Positions 11,501 through 37,074 of a DNA stretch of 64,000 nucleotides are shown piece by piece. The stretch is from NCBI RefSeq assembly GCF_021917145.1, contig NC_061063.1, forward strand, positions 7,945,376-8,009,375. The letters are read 5' to 3'. The DNA comes from Hypomesus transpacificus (lineage: Eukaryota; Chordata; Actinopteri; Osmeriformes; Osmeridae). The notes under the pieces were generated by a model. That model was not told where the DNA came from, did not search any database, and was given only the letters and a program-made list of their open reading frames with translations. The position numbers and the translations under genes are program-made. Position 1 is the stretch's first letter; each line of letters starts with the position of its first letter.

Positions 11501-13371
11501 GACTGGGTAGCTTGTTTTTTTTACTGTGTAATTCCTTGTTCATACCAGCTCCCTCAAATGTAGGTAAGCCACTTGGTGGTGGTGATGATGATGACGTTTT
11601 TATTAACCCCTCTTATGACCCCTCCTCCCCTCCCTCTCATTACACCAACAGAGCCATGACTTCAAAAAAGAAACATTCAGTCATGATGCAAGTGATGGGG
11701 GTGAAGCCAGGGTATGTGGACCTTCTTACCTACAACAATCAAGAGAGTATCTAAGTGAAATAGGGCCAAACTAAGCCGGGTAATGTGTGTGAGGCCTTTA
11801 AGCTTATTGAATGGAAGGAGTAAGAGGTCCTTGAGAAGTTTAGTCTCAAAACTGTATGTGCAAACATTGTAGACCCTGTGACGTTCTTTGAAAATCTGCA
11901 CAAGAAGGGGTTATTAAAAACTGTCATACAGTTACCCATAGAATACATTTGAAGAATTGTATTATGAAAGGATATTCAGGAAATACTTCATGAGTGGGGC
12001 GGTATGGATGAGTACGTTGTGGCCAGTGTGTTAATGACTCAGGGGATCTGAAACCTGTGCTTACACCACACGGTCGCTAACGGTGACCATAACTTCCCCA
12101 GGCTAACCCTGACCCCAACACATGCCTGGGGGTATTTGGCCTGAGCTTGTACACCACAGAGCGGGACATCAGGGAGGTGTTCTCACGCTACGGGCCGCTG
12201 GCGGGGGTCAACGTGGTGTACGATCAACGCACAGGCCGCTCCCGAGGCTTCGCTTTCGTCTACTTTGAGAGAATTGATGATTCCAAAGAGGTAAACAAAG
12301 AATTTAATTGGTTTGTGTTAGACTGTGCACATGAAAATTACATATTTGTCTTGACTAGCAAGGACAAATGAAAGTGAAACATTTTATGTATTTGTTTCGT
12401 GTGTTTACACTCTATCACCACTAGGTGTCAGTCTTTCCAAGCACTTAGAATCCCATGTCTCAACTACTTTTTAAGTAGTTGACAAGTAGAATGATGCTAA
12501 ATGGAGCTAAATGGTTTTATATAGATAAGCTACAGATACCGGATCATTTTATGTAGTTATGACTGATTTTGAACTCTTGTGCCCTGAAGGCAATGGAGCG
12601 TGCCAATGGAATGGAACTGGATGGGAGGCGCATCAGAGTGGACTATTCCATTACCAAACGCGCCCATACCCCTACGCCAGGCATTTACATGGGACGACCG
12701 ACATAGTAAGACAAGCAAGATTAACGCTGTAGATGTTGCATGTATCCAATCGGTTCAACAACCTTTTGATTGGGTAGAAGAATGCACTTTTGGCATGATT
12801 TATGTGCCCCTAGAAATACAGGTAGTTGTTCACCAACATTTTTATATCGTGTCTTCAGTAATGGAGGTGGTGGAGGTGGAGGTGGCGGGAGCGGGAGCGG
12901 CGGTAGCAGCAGTGGAGGCAGAAGGGGGGGTCGGGACTACGACCGCAGCTACGACCGCAGCTACGACCACGGCAATGATCGCGGCTACGACCGCGGCTAC
13001 GACCGCGGCTACGACCGCGGCTACGACCGTGGCTATGACCGATATGATGACTACGATACCAAATACAGGTGAGTTGAACGTTTAGCCGGGACAACCAATC
13101 TCTGTTTATCATGGGCACGTCTGTGGATGAGGAAATCTAAACGGTGACCCTTGGGCCTCTTGCTCTCCTTTACCAGTCGCAGGCGCTCTCCTTCACCATA
13201 CTACAGCCGATACAGGTCTCGTTCTAGGTCCCGGTCCTATAGCCCAAGTAAGTACACACACTTACACTGAGCTCTCATCCTTTCCACCCACTACAGTGTG
13301 ATTCTTCGTGGCCATTTGAATAGACATGAAGCTTTACTGCAAATTCTTGTGTTCTTGTAGGACGATACTGA
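8544..13371 (+). CDS. tra2a: Transformer-2 alpha, SR-like splicing regulator
   Basis: Eight coding exons: 8544-8579, 10550-10683, 10795-10960, 12102-12290, 12590-12705, 12859-13068, 13177-13247 and 13361-13371. Phases agree and the product is 310 aa (human 282). The protein binds GAA-rich exonic enhancers in the nucleus and promotes exon inclusion. Layout: an RS domain (about 13-112); an RRM from about 119, with RNP2 LGVFGL (121-126) and RNP1 RGFAFVYF (160-167); a TRA2-type linker ([15 protein letters not shown]); a glycine-rich segment; repeated GYDR units; and a short second RS domain ending in RRY. The extra length comes mainly from the Gly and GYDR repeats. Intron 1 holds a probable autoregulatory poison exon (9857-10175). 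tra2a rather than tra2b is chosen from sequence and from its neighbours igf2bp3 and ccdc126. Confidence 0.96.
8580..9856 (+). other. tra2a intron 1, left part
   Basis: This interval is intronic and AT-rich, with many GCTAGCTA-type low-complexity words around 8600-8760 and 8935-8960. I saw no coding exon or mobile element. Confidence 0.5.
9857..10175 (+). other. tra2a: Candidate tra2a poison exon (GAA-rich, premature stop)
   Basis: The segment has an acceptor (TTTTTTCATTAAG) ending at 9856 and a donor (ATAG then GTTAAGT) after 10175. It is dense in AGAA/GAA words, the known binding motif of TRA2 proteins. Spliced after exon 1 (phase 0) it reads 24 codons, [15 protein letters not shown] and on, and then meets TAA at 9929-9931, truncating the protein before the RRM. 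Mammalian TRA2 genes are known to carry such an exon for negative feedback. Exact borders here are inferred, and other donors inside the segment are possible. Confidence 0.65.
10970..11070 (+). repeat. SINE/MITE tail fragment
   Basis: The text TTTATTCATTTAGCAGATGC followed by TTTTATCCAAAGCGACTT is the widespread fish SINE-tail motif, continuing with AAAAAGTGCATAGGTCAGTG. A related copy sits at 59680-59775 (TTCATTTAGCAGATGCTTTT), and both share the AGTGCATA...CAGGTCAG continuation. They therefore belong to one repeat family, distinct from the fuller SINEs near galnt15. Confidence 0.6.
11421..11451. mobile_element. Tc1/mariner terminal-repeat remnant
   Basis: The sequence AGGTGTTTCCATACTTTTGA then CTGGCACTGTA resembles the terminal inverted repeat of fish Tc1-like elements. 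Only one end was seen and no transposase frame, so this is a decayed fragment. Confidence 0.5.
12983..13042 (+). repeat. tra2a: In-frame 12-bp tandem repeat (GYDR) in tra2a
   Basis: Five head-to-tail copies of GGCTACGACCGC encode GYDR; the last two carry silent third-position changes. Diverged SYDR and GNDR units lie just before. Human TRA2A has, from memory, only two or three such units. Confidence 0.9.
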
Positions 13372-13975
13372 GAAGCTCATATCAACGTGTCGTCATTTCT
13401 TCATGGAGGTTGGATCGTAGGGGACCATCTCTCAAGGTGGGAAAGGGGACACATTGTCAAGCTAACACAAGTGTATATCAACAATAGCCTGAACTCTTCT
13501 ATGACTTGTCTTCTTATAAATATGAGTTAAGAGGGAGTCATTTGTTTATGTGCTGTAGATGTCTTAATTTCTAAATATTTGGATGCATCCATGTGTGGAT
13601 TGAACTGCCAGACTGTTCTGAAACATAAATGCTCCCTTCTGCTGATCTTTTGCTTTGGCTGACCCTACTGATTTTTATTTTATTTTTATCGATCTGTTAT
13701 TTACTGGCCAGGTGAGGGTGTGTAGGTCACCTACCTCCAACCCAGTATAAGTGATTCTGTCGAGGATGCATCGCAGTGTGATTTTTTTGGATTTTTGTTT
13801 GGGGGAGGTTGGGGTTGCGATTAAAACAGTAGGCCTATAGTTGATATGAAATGGTATTTGGGTCTTTATTCAAACCCTTGAGTCTTGGGAGTATAATTTG
13901 AATACTTCCAGAGAATTTTTAATGTATTTTCTGTTTGTTTTTGACAATAAAAAGAAAATCTCCGATGTGTATTGT
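13372..13975 (+). other. tra2a: tra2a 3' UTR with poly(A) signal
   Basis: About 570 bases follow the stop codon before a canonical AATAAA at 13946-13951. The interval is AT-rich and has no other feature. It is taken as the 3' UTR. Confidence 0.7.
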
Positions 13976-16900
13976 TTATTTGTTTTTAACAATGGATTGC
14001 GCTCTTGAGATACACTTGGATACATTTTGACTGAGCAGTGCCTTATAACACAAGACTGTCAACCTTTATCTGCAGCCGACCTTCCACTGTCTATTTAATC
14101 CCAGCATTCCTAGTTCCAGATAGCCCACTAACAATGCATTCACCGGAATGGGTGTGATGTGATTATATGCAAAGATTTACATTCCACTAACTATACTGAT
14201 TAGCATGGCAGAGGTGAGATGCATGTAAAGTGGCTAGCACCTCAGGCTGCCTGGCTGACCAAAAGAATGACATCTATCAAGCAAAGAGATAATAGTCCTA
14301 AAAATAACACTTCAGGACCAAGGTAATGGGTGTGCTCAAAGTCCTGATGTTGGAAGACAGAAGAGTGGCACATTCACATGCCAGATGGTTCTACAGATTC
14401 CTTAGGAACCGTTAACGACAAGGGACAAGGGTTAACGCGTGGTCTATCAGCAGAGCATTTTATAGTCACATGCTTTCTGTTCATAGTCTACTTATCTGAC
14501 TTTGTGATACAAATACCATCCTGGAAGAGGAATGAGCTGAACATTTTGAGAAGGGAACAGTGAGGCTGCACATGTAAGTCATGACAGTCTCCATGTCATC
14601 TTGTTTAAGTCTTCTAACCTGGGTAACATCTAGACATAGACGTCTTCTCCAAAATGGCCGCGTAGAAACATTTTGGAGATGTACTGTAGTTTTTTCATGA
14701 AAAGTTGACCAGTGGGAGCTTAAGAACAAAATCACATGATCAGACGATGAATAATTGTGTGTGTATTTTATCCCAGAAACAATCCAAGATGCAGGTGTTG
14801 AAATATATACATTTAAAACACAGAAAAAACCACTCCAGTCAAACTTTAGAGTTTGAGAAGAATCAACGAACACATGAGCCACTGTAACATCCAGTTAAAG
14901 TGCCTAATACAGCCTGACACAAAGTGACATAAATAATGAATATAAAGATGAGTATTGGAAATAGGAGGTGTTAGAAAAACATGGGACTACCAGTGATGCC
15001 ATGGGTACCCTTTGATCTTAAAATGGTGAAGATAGTTCAGACATGTATGGCTACCACTGGCTCACTTCACTGAGGGTGTAACTAACTTCAAACTAAAAGA
15101 TCAAACGTAAAGCCTCTAAAGTTTGGATTAAAGTGGTGAAGTCAAAGTCAAACGGCAGGGCATCACTAAGGAAGAACCCTAGCCTTTGGTAGCATCAACG
15201 CATGGCAGACCGCAGGCTGCTAAAAGTAAAGATCACAAATGTACTAAACATGGCTACCTCAAGGAATAAACTGTAAATGTGTCTAAATATTTAGCAGCTT
15301 CAAATGGAGCCGACTACAAAAAAAGATGTAAGGAGAAAAACAAAGATGCTTTAGATGACCCTCAGTCTTCGTCTGATAGTCGACATGGCAGATATTTTAC
15401 TGTTTAAAATTCCAGGCTGAAAAAACACAGAGCCAAAACACAGATGTCATTGTTCATATAAACTTTAATACTGATAAAACCAGTATGGTTAAATGGACTT
15501 TGTTACAGAAAGTATTGGTAGTCTAGCGATTACAAAAAGGTTGGAATGACATTTTTGTACCTACACCGCTGGACAGTAAACTGTTAACTGAAGTGGTAAA
15601 CTGCTATATAAAGAGATGCATCATGCTGCTCCATCATGAGTAACTATACGGCTGCACCCAACTGAAAATACTTCTGATGTGTGGCTAAACAATCAACCAG
15701 AACGAACACATGACTGCCACTAGGCATTAAAGTGCTTAATATGTGCACATTCCTGTTACTTCACAATAATATATTACAAGCAGAGCAATAACTTTATTTA
15801 GAATCATGGTGAATTACCTCTTTGATGCATTAAATTATTCATTGATTTCATGCTATTACCTATTCCCAATCCCTCTGCAGATATCAAAAACACATCAGAC
15901 ACATTCCATCTGAAAGAATTCCAAGAAATATATGACTAGAGCTATAGTAATGGTTTGACATAACATATTAAAGACATGTCATTCAACTTAAATGTATTCT
16001 TATGAATGAAAGCCAAGATTGGAAATTACATTGGAAAGATCCTTTTCTATTTTTACAACACTGAATCTTGATTTGACAACTTACTTAGGTGGAGCTATTT
16101 ATTTTCATTAAATGCAGCCCAGATAATGTGATCAAAAGACACTCTGCTATTCGTGTCTGTCTGTGTGTGTGTGTGTGTGTGTGTGTGGGGGGGGGGGTTG
16201 TAAATTAGTAATAAGTGATCATACTGAATACTTTTTCATTCATTCATACTCCCTAAACTGTTTGCATCTGCTGTAAGTCGAAATGCTATAAATATTATTA
16301 TCAAATACCTTTTCATCCAGTCAGCAAATTCTGCTCACATTAAACGTTCTCTCCTCGAAAAGAAACAAAACAAGAAACTTTCACATGAACATTAATGCAG
16401 TAATGTACCAAACATGACTCGTTTTACTAACTTTGTCATTGAGGAAACACATAACCAACTTCTACATCCATTTAAATCCAATCATTATAAAAAAAACGTT
16501 TTTTTTTGGGGGGGGGGGAGTTGCTTCAACAAGTATAATAAATATACATTCAAAAAAAAGTACATGTTATCTGGTCTGAAGTAAACTACCGCCATGTTCT
16601 GATATATGGAGACTGGAACGTCTATAGGAGAAATAAGTAGCAAGAATGTTTTTCAATTTGCCTACTTTTGAAAAAAAGTAAACCTAAATGTACACTGATA
16701 TCTGTTTGACTCGATATGTAGCCTATGCTGTTAGATAGTTACACGGTAGTTATTAAATTCAATAGTTTCGTTTAATCTTTATCTTGTATATAGCTTACAA
16801 ACAACATTTTCCTCAACATGGCGTGCACGACGAAATGTTCCATACATTCTAACTAGCTCGCAGCTCTAAGCCAATGAAATGTACACAAAACCTAGGAAGA

Positions 16901-18900
16901 ATGAGACGAAGCGAAATGTTTGAATTTAGGCTAGTAGAAGGAAAGAAATAAGGGTATCTCACCCGAACATTATTGGATTTCTTGATTCGTTGAACGGCCC
17001 AAACTAATAATGTTAAGTTTCCTTCCAAAGATAACGACTGGACAAAGTTACATCAAATATAGCCTATGCATTAAAAGTTCTATATTTTACATCACAGATC
17101 ACTTGGAAACAAACGAATCTCAACGATTTCAGGCTATCTATATTCTTTACATTAGACCCACAGATATAAAGACATCGTTTCGTTTTACTTTATTTAAGTC
17201 AGTTTACCCCCTATATGGAATGTGGCCAAACCAGTCTATTCGTCCTATAAGAATGGGGGCGGAGACAATTTCTGTACATTCCCCAGCGATTTCTCCCCAC
17301 TCTCAAGGTATTTGGTCAATTTGTAAGCAACAAACTTGGAATGGGTGAAGAGGATTCGGATTGTAGGCTACACATAGCTGCTATACTTTATGCTTTGATT
17401 TTTTTATAATAACAAACAAGGCTAAATTTGGACGATACCTTTTCACGAACAGCAACTGTATGAATGGTGAATAACTTAAGAAATAAGAGCACTATTTGCC
17501 TGTACTATTTCGTTACTATGTATTTTATGATTAAGATATATCTAATAGACAACATTTTATTGGCTTGCTTATAGTGAGGTCATTTTTTTCAAACAACGAA
17601 AATGTATAAAGTGTAAAATACAAGACAGGGCACTGTTCTAATATTGACCATGTGTGGTCGCTTAGACAGAATTCATTCTGACCGCTAATTGTAAATAAAC
17701 CTTTCACTAAATTATTTAAAATAGCCTATAGACACGTTTTATAGATATGCTATTCCCTTGAGATTTAGACCATTATTAGGCGATTCTAACATACAATTGA
17801 CAACTTTTAACGTAATCCAAGACTGTACAACTTCTCAAAACGTGTTATTTCGAACATATTAATGGACCAGCTGCAATTTTATATTTTGATTGACTGCGGG
17901 GATTTATTTACCCATATAATATAGAAGGTTTCTTCGCGCGCTGTTTCATAAAGTATAGCGGCGTAAGAGAGCCAATGAATGAACACGCTGAAGCCGAGCC
18001 AGCAGAAACAGGACGTAGAAAGACGAAGCAATCTAATTGGATACTTTGCTAAACCAATGAGAGTATGCTTCTCTGTGTTTTCCCAGAAAAGTGGCAGTGC
18101 ATGAGGTTTTGTATTTGGCTGTGACTAAATCATGTTGTATATTTTAATGCATGTGACAAATGTATAACTAAAGTCTTTTAACCACTTTGTGAAAATTGTG
18201 AACTTGTTATTAAGTTGTAATAAATTACTCAATAAAAACAGTGAAGCCATTGTAGGTGTGTAATGCCTAAATTTGAATTATTATAATACATATTTAAATG
18301 CTTGGTGGACATTTCTTGACATCACATGGACAGCTGTAAGCCTATTTTACTCAGACTTGACACGTTTTAAACAGAGTCTTGGGAATGTTTTAATCTTGGA
18401 CTTAAGTTGACGTATCTTACACAGTAAATTTTCCCCAAAACACATAGCTATTGGGCAAGGCCTCCCACAAATCAACAGTGACCTGAACACAAAAGACAAA
18501 CTACATACATTGTGTCCAAGCTGCGTGTCTAATATGCGCCCATTTAAGTTTTTTAAATCTAGATTTTAGAACGGCATCCGGGTAGTGCCTTTTGACTTTA
18601 CAATATTGGCAGTATGATTATGTATTAGGCTATTGGTGCAAAAATAACATTTTAAACTTGCTAGTTACAATGCAAAGTATCTGCAGTGCCAGGCTCCCAC
18701 CTTCTCTGCATTCATATGCATTGCCTCCCCACGGCGGAGACACAAGAGTGATTCATTCGCCATATCACTAGTCAGCATGCAACATGGCAGGCCCAATTTA
18801 AGGCCGAATTATTACAATATGTATGCCGTACTACGGAACAGGATCTATATCGCACCATGGCACTCTCTGCCCTTCTTAGCTGTTCCGCGTGTTCATGGAC
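13976..18900. other. tra2a/igf2bp3 intergenic region, no coding gene seen
   Basis: Nearly 5 kb of AT-rich sequence without a recognisable exon on either strand. It holds a (TG)n tract running into a G run at about 16155-16198, a T/G run near 16499-16520, and a group of CCAAT boxes with a TATA-like word near 17945-18058. Open frames at 14481-14882, 17010-17348 and 18772-18966 lack splice context and family resemblance. A non-coding transcript or distal igf2bp3 regulatory elements are possible but not shown. Confidence 0.5.
16155..16198. repeat. (TG)n microsatellite followed by a G run
   Basis: A run of about 16 TG units passes directly into about ten G residues. Confidence 0.9.
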
Positions 18901-33134
<14,234 letters not shown>

Positions 33135-36110
33135 ACGAGCCCACTGCGGTGGCTGGTGACGGAACGCGGCCCGAAGATGGACACGGAACGGCATGTGGCT
33201 GAAATGGAGATCAGAGGGGGAACAGGATACGGGACACGCTCATCTCAGGGGTCAAGGGTTGCCGAAGCCCTTCTGTATAAACCCCGACCCCCCTCTCTCC
33301 TGGACTGACACCTGGGTGGATATGACCCCCTCCCCCCCCCATCCCGCCCTGCACCCCTCACCTCTCTGCATCTCTGTGAGAATGTACTTCTGAGGGTTAA
33401 GATCCATGTCACCCCCACCCCAAACACACACACACACACACAACACACCTCGCCCCATCTCTCCCTTGCTTTCCCATGGGTGTTTTCCGATTCTTGTTTT
33501 TATTTTATTTTTCGGGGGGGACGTTAGGAAACACGGGAAGAAACGAGCCCATCTAATCACCTCCCTGGTGTGGTACTCAACCTCACATGTCGACAGACAT
33601 TTCATTTGACTTTTTATTTCCTTCTGGCCTGAATGGAGTGTTTGTGTAATTGGTTGAAGCTTTGATATTTTGTTTTCTTTTTTTGGAAATGCATTGCTTC
33701 GAGTCCTGGTAGGACTAGGAGAAGGGTTTGGGGGGAGGGGGTGATACTCTTGTGTTTGGGACAGGACCCGCCAGCGGGGATATGAATACGTGGAATCCTG
33801 TCCCTTTATCAATAGTGGCATTTTATAAATTCGGATGCATTTTATAGATATACCCATATATATATATATTTAGAGGGGCGAGGACAGCACCGTCGTTGAT
33901 ACTCAACGGATGTGTTGCAACGGTGTTGGACAGGAAACCAATTTAATATGCATTTTACCGAACTACCTCAGGATCTAGTACCTCAGAAAAAATGATTATA
34001 TATATATATATATATATGAAAAAAAATATTCTTTTTTTTTGTGCTTTTTTTTTTTTTTTTTTTTTTTTGCTTTGTGGTATTTTGTATACTTTATAAAGCT
34101 AATAGTTCTTGAACATTTTTATTTTTTTAAGAAAATTTAAAATTTGGTCGGCTGCCAACTGACCTGCCTTCAACTCTATTCCTCTGGGCGTGGCGCGGTG
34201 TGGGCACAGCGGCGTGAAGACAACATATGTTTGTGCGCCAACGGTGATCAAGACGATCCTGTACATAACGTCTGTCCTGTACAAAGAGCCCAAAGTGGAG
34301 TTGTTGCCCCTCTGCAGGCGGCTGACAGGAGTTATCAAGCTAAAAAATTGCCTCATCTTTCCTGAGGAATCCACCATCTTTTGAAATCCATTACAACAAC
34401 TATCTTTAGAGAACGTTGAATAATGCTAATCGTACGTACTGCAGCTGCAGCTGATTGGGACATACTAACTTGACGGTACATTTCATTTCTAATTTGTTTT
34501 CCCTCATTTAGCCTTCGTAGTAGGACGGAGAGTATGGTCCTAGCTTTGCTCTTTTGCGCCCTACTGCTGTAAAAACAGAAACACAAGGCAGTGACCTTGT
34601 GTCCATCTCGCCTGCTTAGAACTTGGAACCTGTCTCCATGTGGCATCAGTTTCAGACAGAGGTCAAAGTGCTCTGAAGCCAGACCTGTTTAAGTTTTCTT
34701 TTTCTTTCATAGAGCAAGCTTTGCCTGGTGTGGTGGTCTGCGTAGGTGTGTAGCCACCAGGTCAACGTTTGGTGTCATTCACTGCATGGTGAGGATCGAG
34801 GGAGTCACACTGATGGATGCTTTAGGTTGAGTTTTTTTGCAATGGGAAATGAGGATAATTTGCCGCATTTGCCTAACCATGAGCAGCAACAGCAGCTGTA
34901 TACCTTGACGTGAATAATTTGTCATTCACACAAAGCCAAAAGGCTCTCAAAAAAAAAATACAGAATTAAATCTTGTTTGGAATAAAAGGACGAAAGAAAT
35001 TCTAGAATTATACCAAGTTCTTAAAAAAAAAAAAAAAAGTGTTCATGCAGAATGTAAATATGTCGATTGTGGTCAGAGAGGAAGTGCTCGAGTGTATCCA
35101 TGCTTCCACAGTAGAACGCTTCTACCTCAGCTGAGGGGGGTGTGGTAGGCTGCACGCGCCCACCATACCCCCGCCTGGCGCCTACCCGCGCCACCATACC
35201 TCAGTCCCCTGGATAACTTCTCTATGCATGGGCGCTGCGGCGAGCACTTGCTCATGTGATCCCCCCTCCCCCCCCCCCCCCCTCCTTTCTGACATTGCGC
35301 TTTATCTGAGGGGCACAAGTGACACATTATCCTCCCCTCATGCTCCGTTTTGTTGATCTACCTCTTTAGACACGTATTTGAATTAGAGGCATACTTCTAT
35401 TTGTTAGATTAATAGGGTTCCTTCTTGCCTTCCAACCTCTTCACCCCAGCTTTCCCAGATATTAATACAAATTTAAAAAAAATCATGTACTCTTTAGAAT
35501 TTGAAAGAATAATTGAGAAAATTGATCAGAAATTTCATTTTGCCTGCGTTTATATATAAATATACTTCTCTAGTTTGATAGAAAAACTCACATGTTGCTA
35601 TTCTTTCTGCTTCCATTCTTTTTTTTTGGTGGTGTGGCTTCCTTGTATTAAACTTTTCTTGCTTGGTTTTTTTCTTAAAGGTCAAATCACCTGTTTGCTT
35701 TTGGATTCAATGGATAAAAAGTATAAAAAAAATATATATACTGTTTATAAAAAGGGCCTGCCTTTTGTTGTTTCTGGTTTCGAAGAAGAAAAAAGAGATA
35801 CGCAAGTCCAGTCTTTCTTTCCTATTATGTCTTCACTGATGCTACATTCACCTGCTGATTTCGATTGCAATTTGTTGTGTTAGCATTCTTGGCTGTGTAA
35901 TATGGAAAATCATGTTGGTGTGGGACGGATGAGGGACTTGGTTTGGGAGTATTTACAGAGAAGTGGTGTGGTTTCGGCTCTGTCTGCCGTCACCCACCTC
36001 CCCACCCCATAATTGCGACCATGCTTGTGCCCCCTCACCTCCTGGCCCCTTCTCACTCACACAGCTCCACTGGTCAAATTGCCTCTGAAATGAATAAAAA
36101 AACAGAAATT
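33135..36110 (+). other. igf2bp3: igf2bp3 3' UTR (extent approximate)
   Basis: The interval after the stop codon is AT-rich, with (CA)n at 33425-33444, (TA)n near 33995-34017, and T runs at 34029-34068. AATAAA signals occur at 34981-34986 and 36094-36099, so at least two transcript ends are possible. Neither strand shows a coding exon, although MALSU1 occupies the equivalent interval in human. The fragment 34144-34384 contains frames of up to 92 codons with no recognisable product. Confidence 0.5.
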
Positions 36111-37074
36111 GGCTCCTATCTACTCTGGTTCCTTTTTTACTGATGTTTGTATTTGCCAAATTGGGACTCTTTTGGAATGTTTAAGTGTGTTCTTAAATCT
36201 GAAGATATATTTACAAGTTGCTTCTTTTTTTAATATTAGTACATGATTAAATATTCAATTTTATATTAGGGTTGTATTTTATACGGCATCTGATCACAAG
36301 TATGTGAGGCTGGTCTTCGTGTCAAGTTTTGTGCAGAGTTGGCAGAAGGTTTGCCCCTGAAAAGGGCATGCAGAGTATGGTAGCCTTGTGAATTTGACAT
36401 GGTGGTTTGGATTAGAATATCCATATGTTGACCTGTCACGATAGAAACTAAGAATCACATTTGTCACAGAGGTTTAATGGTTAGTTCACAAGCTCAGAAT
36501 TGTTGAGGTCTGTCAGATTCTAAGTTAATATATATATATACATATATATATGGCAGTTGCCAGTTTAATACATGGATGAAAGGGGTAAAAAAGATTAAGT
36601 CACTAGTGTACAGTTAATTTAATGGACAGATGTTGAATAACTTCTCCTCCACACTTAATCTCAGTTCTTAAATCAATTATATATATTTTTTAATATGGGT
36701 AAATCATCTTATAGCTCATAAAGCACAGCATGAAGACCTCTTAGTATCTAACTATATCGCAGCAACCTTGTCAAGTGGACAAAGTGAAGGTGTGCAGGAG
36801 ATGAAATGGAATAAGATCTGTTTCACCCCTCCAAAAGCATCTGCAAACAACCTTTAACTCACACAGAACCCTCTTTCTTCCATTTGGAATATAATCAAAC
36901 GTGCTTACTTTCAAGACACAAATTCAAAGGTATTAGTACTTTATATTTCTGTGTGGAAGTGAACTGAAGCAACTTTTTTCACTCTTACTCTAGACACAAG
37001 GTTCCTGGATTATTTACGTGTGCTTAACATGTAGACTTGTAGGGAAAACAAGCCCTAATTATTGTCAGCAGATC
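36111..37074. other. igf2bp3/gpnmb convergent spacer
   Basis: AT-rich sequence between two converging genes, with a (TA)n tract at about 36529-36550. The gpnmb 3' UTR should lie in the right part on the minus strand; I could not place its poly(A) signal with confidence. No gene was seen. Confidence 0.5.

Larger units (their letters stand above)
10961..12101 (+). other. tra2a intron 3 with repeat remnants
   Basis: This intron separates the RS1 and RRM exons. It contains a SINE-tail-like fragment near 10970-11070 and a Tc1-like terminal sequence at 11421-11451. The 80-codon frame at 11512-11754 shows no family resemblance. No further exon was recognised. Confidence 0.5.

Noticed and set aside
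33135-37074. Search for malsu1 between igf2bp3 and gpnmb
   Set aside because: No frame on either strand resembled the MALSU1/RsfS fold; the interval reads as 3' UTR and spacer.
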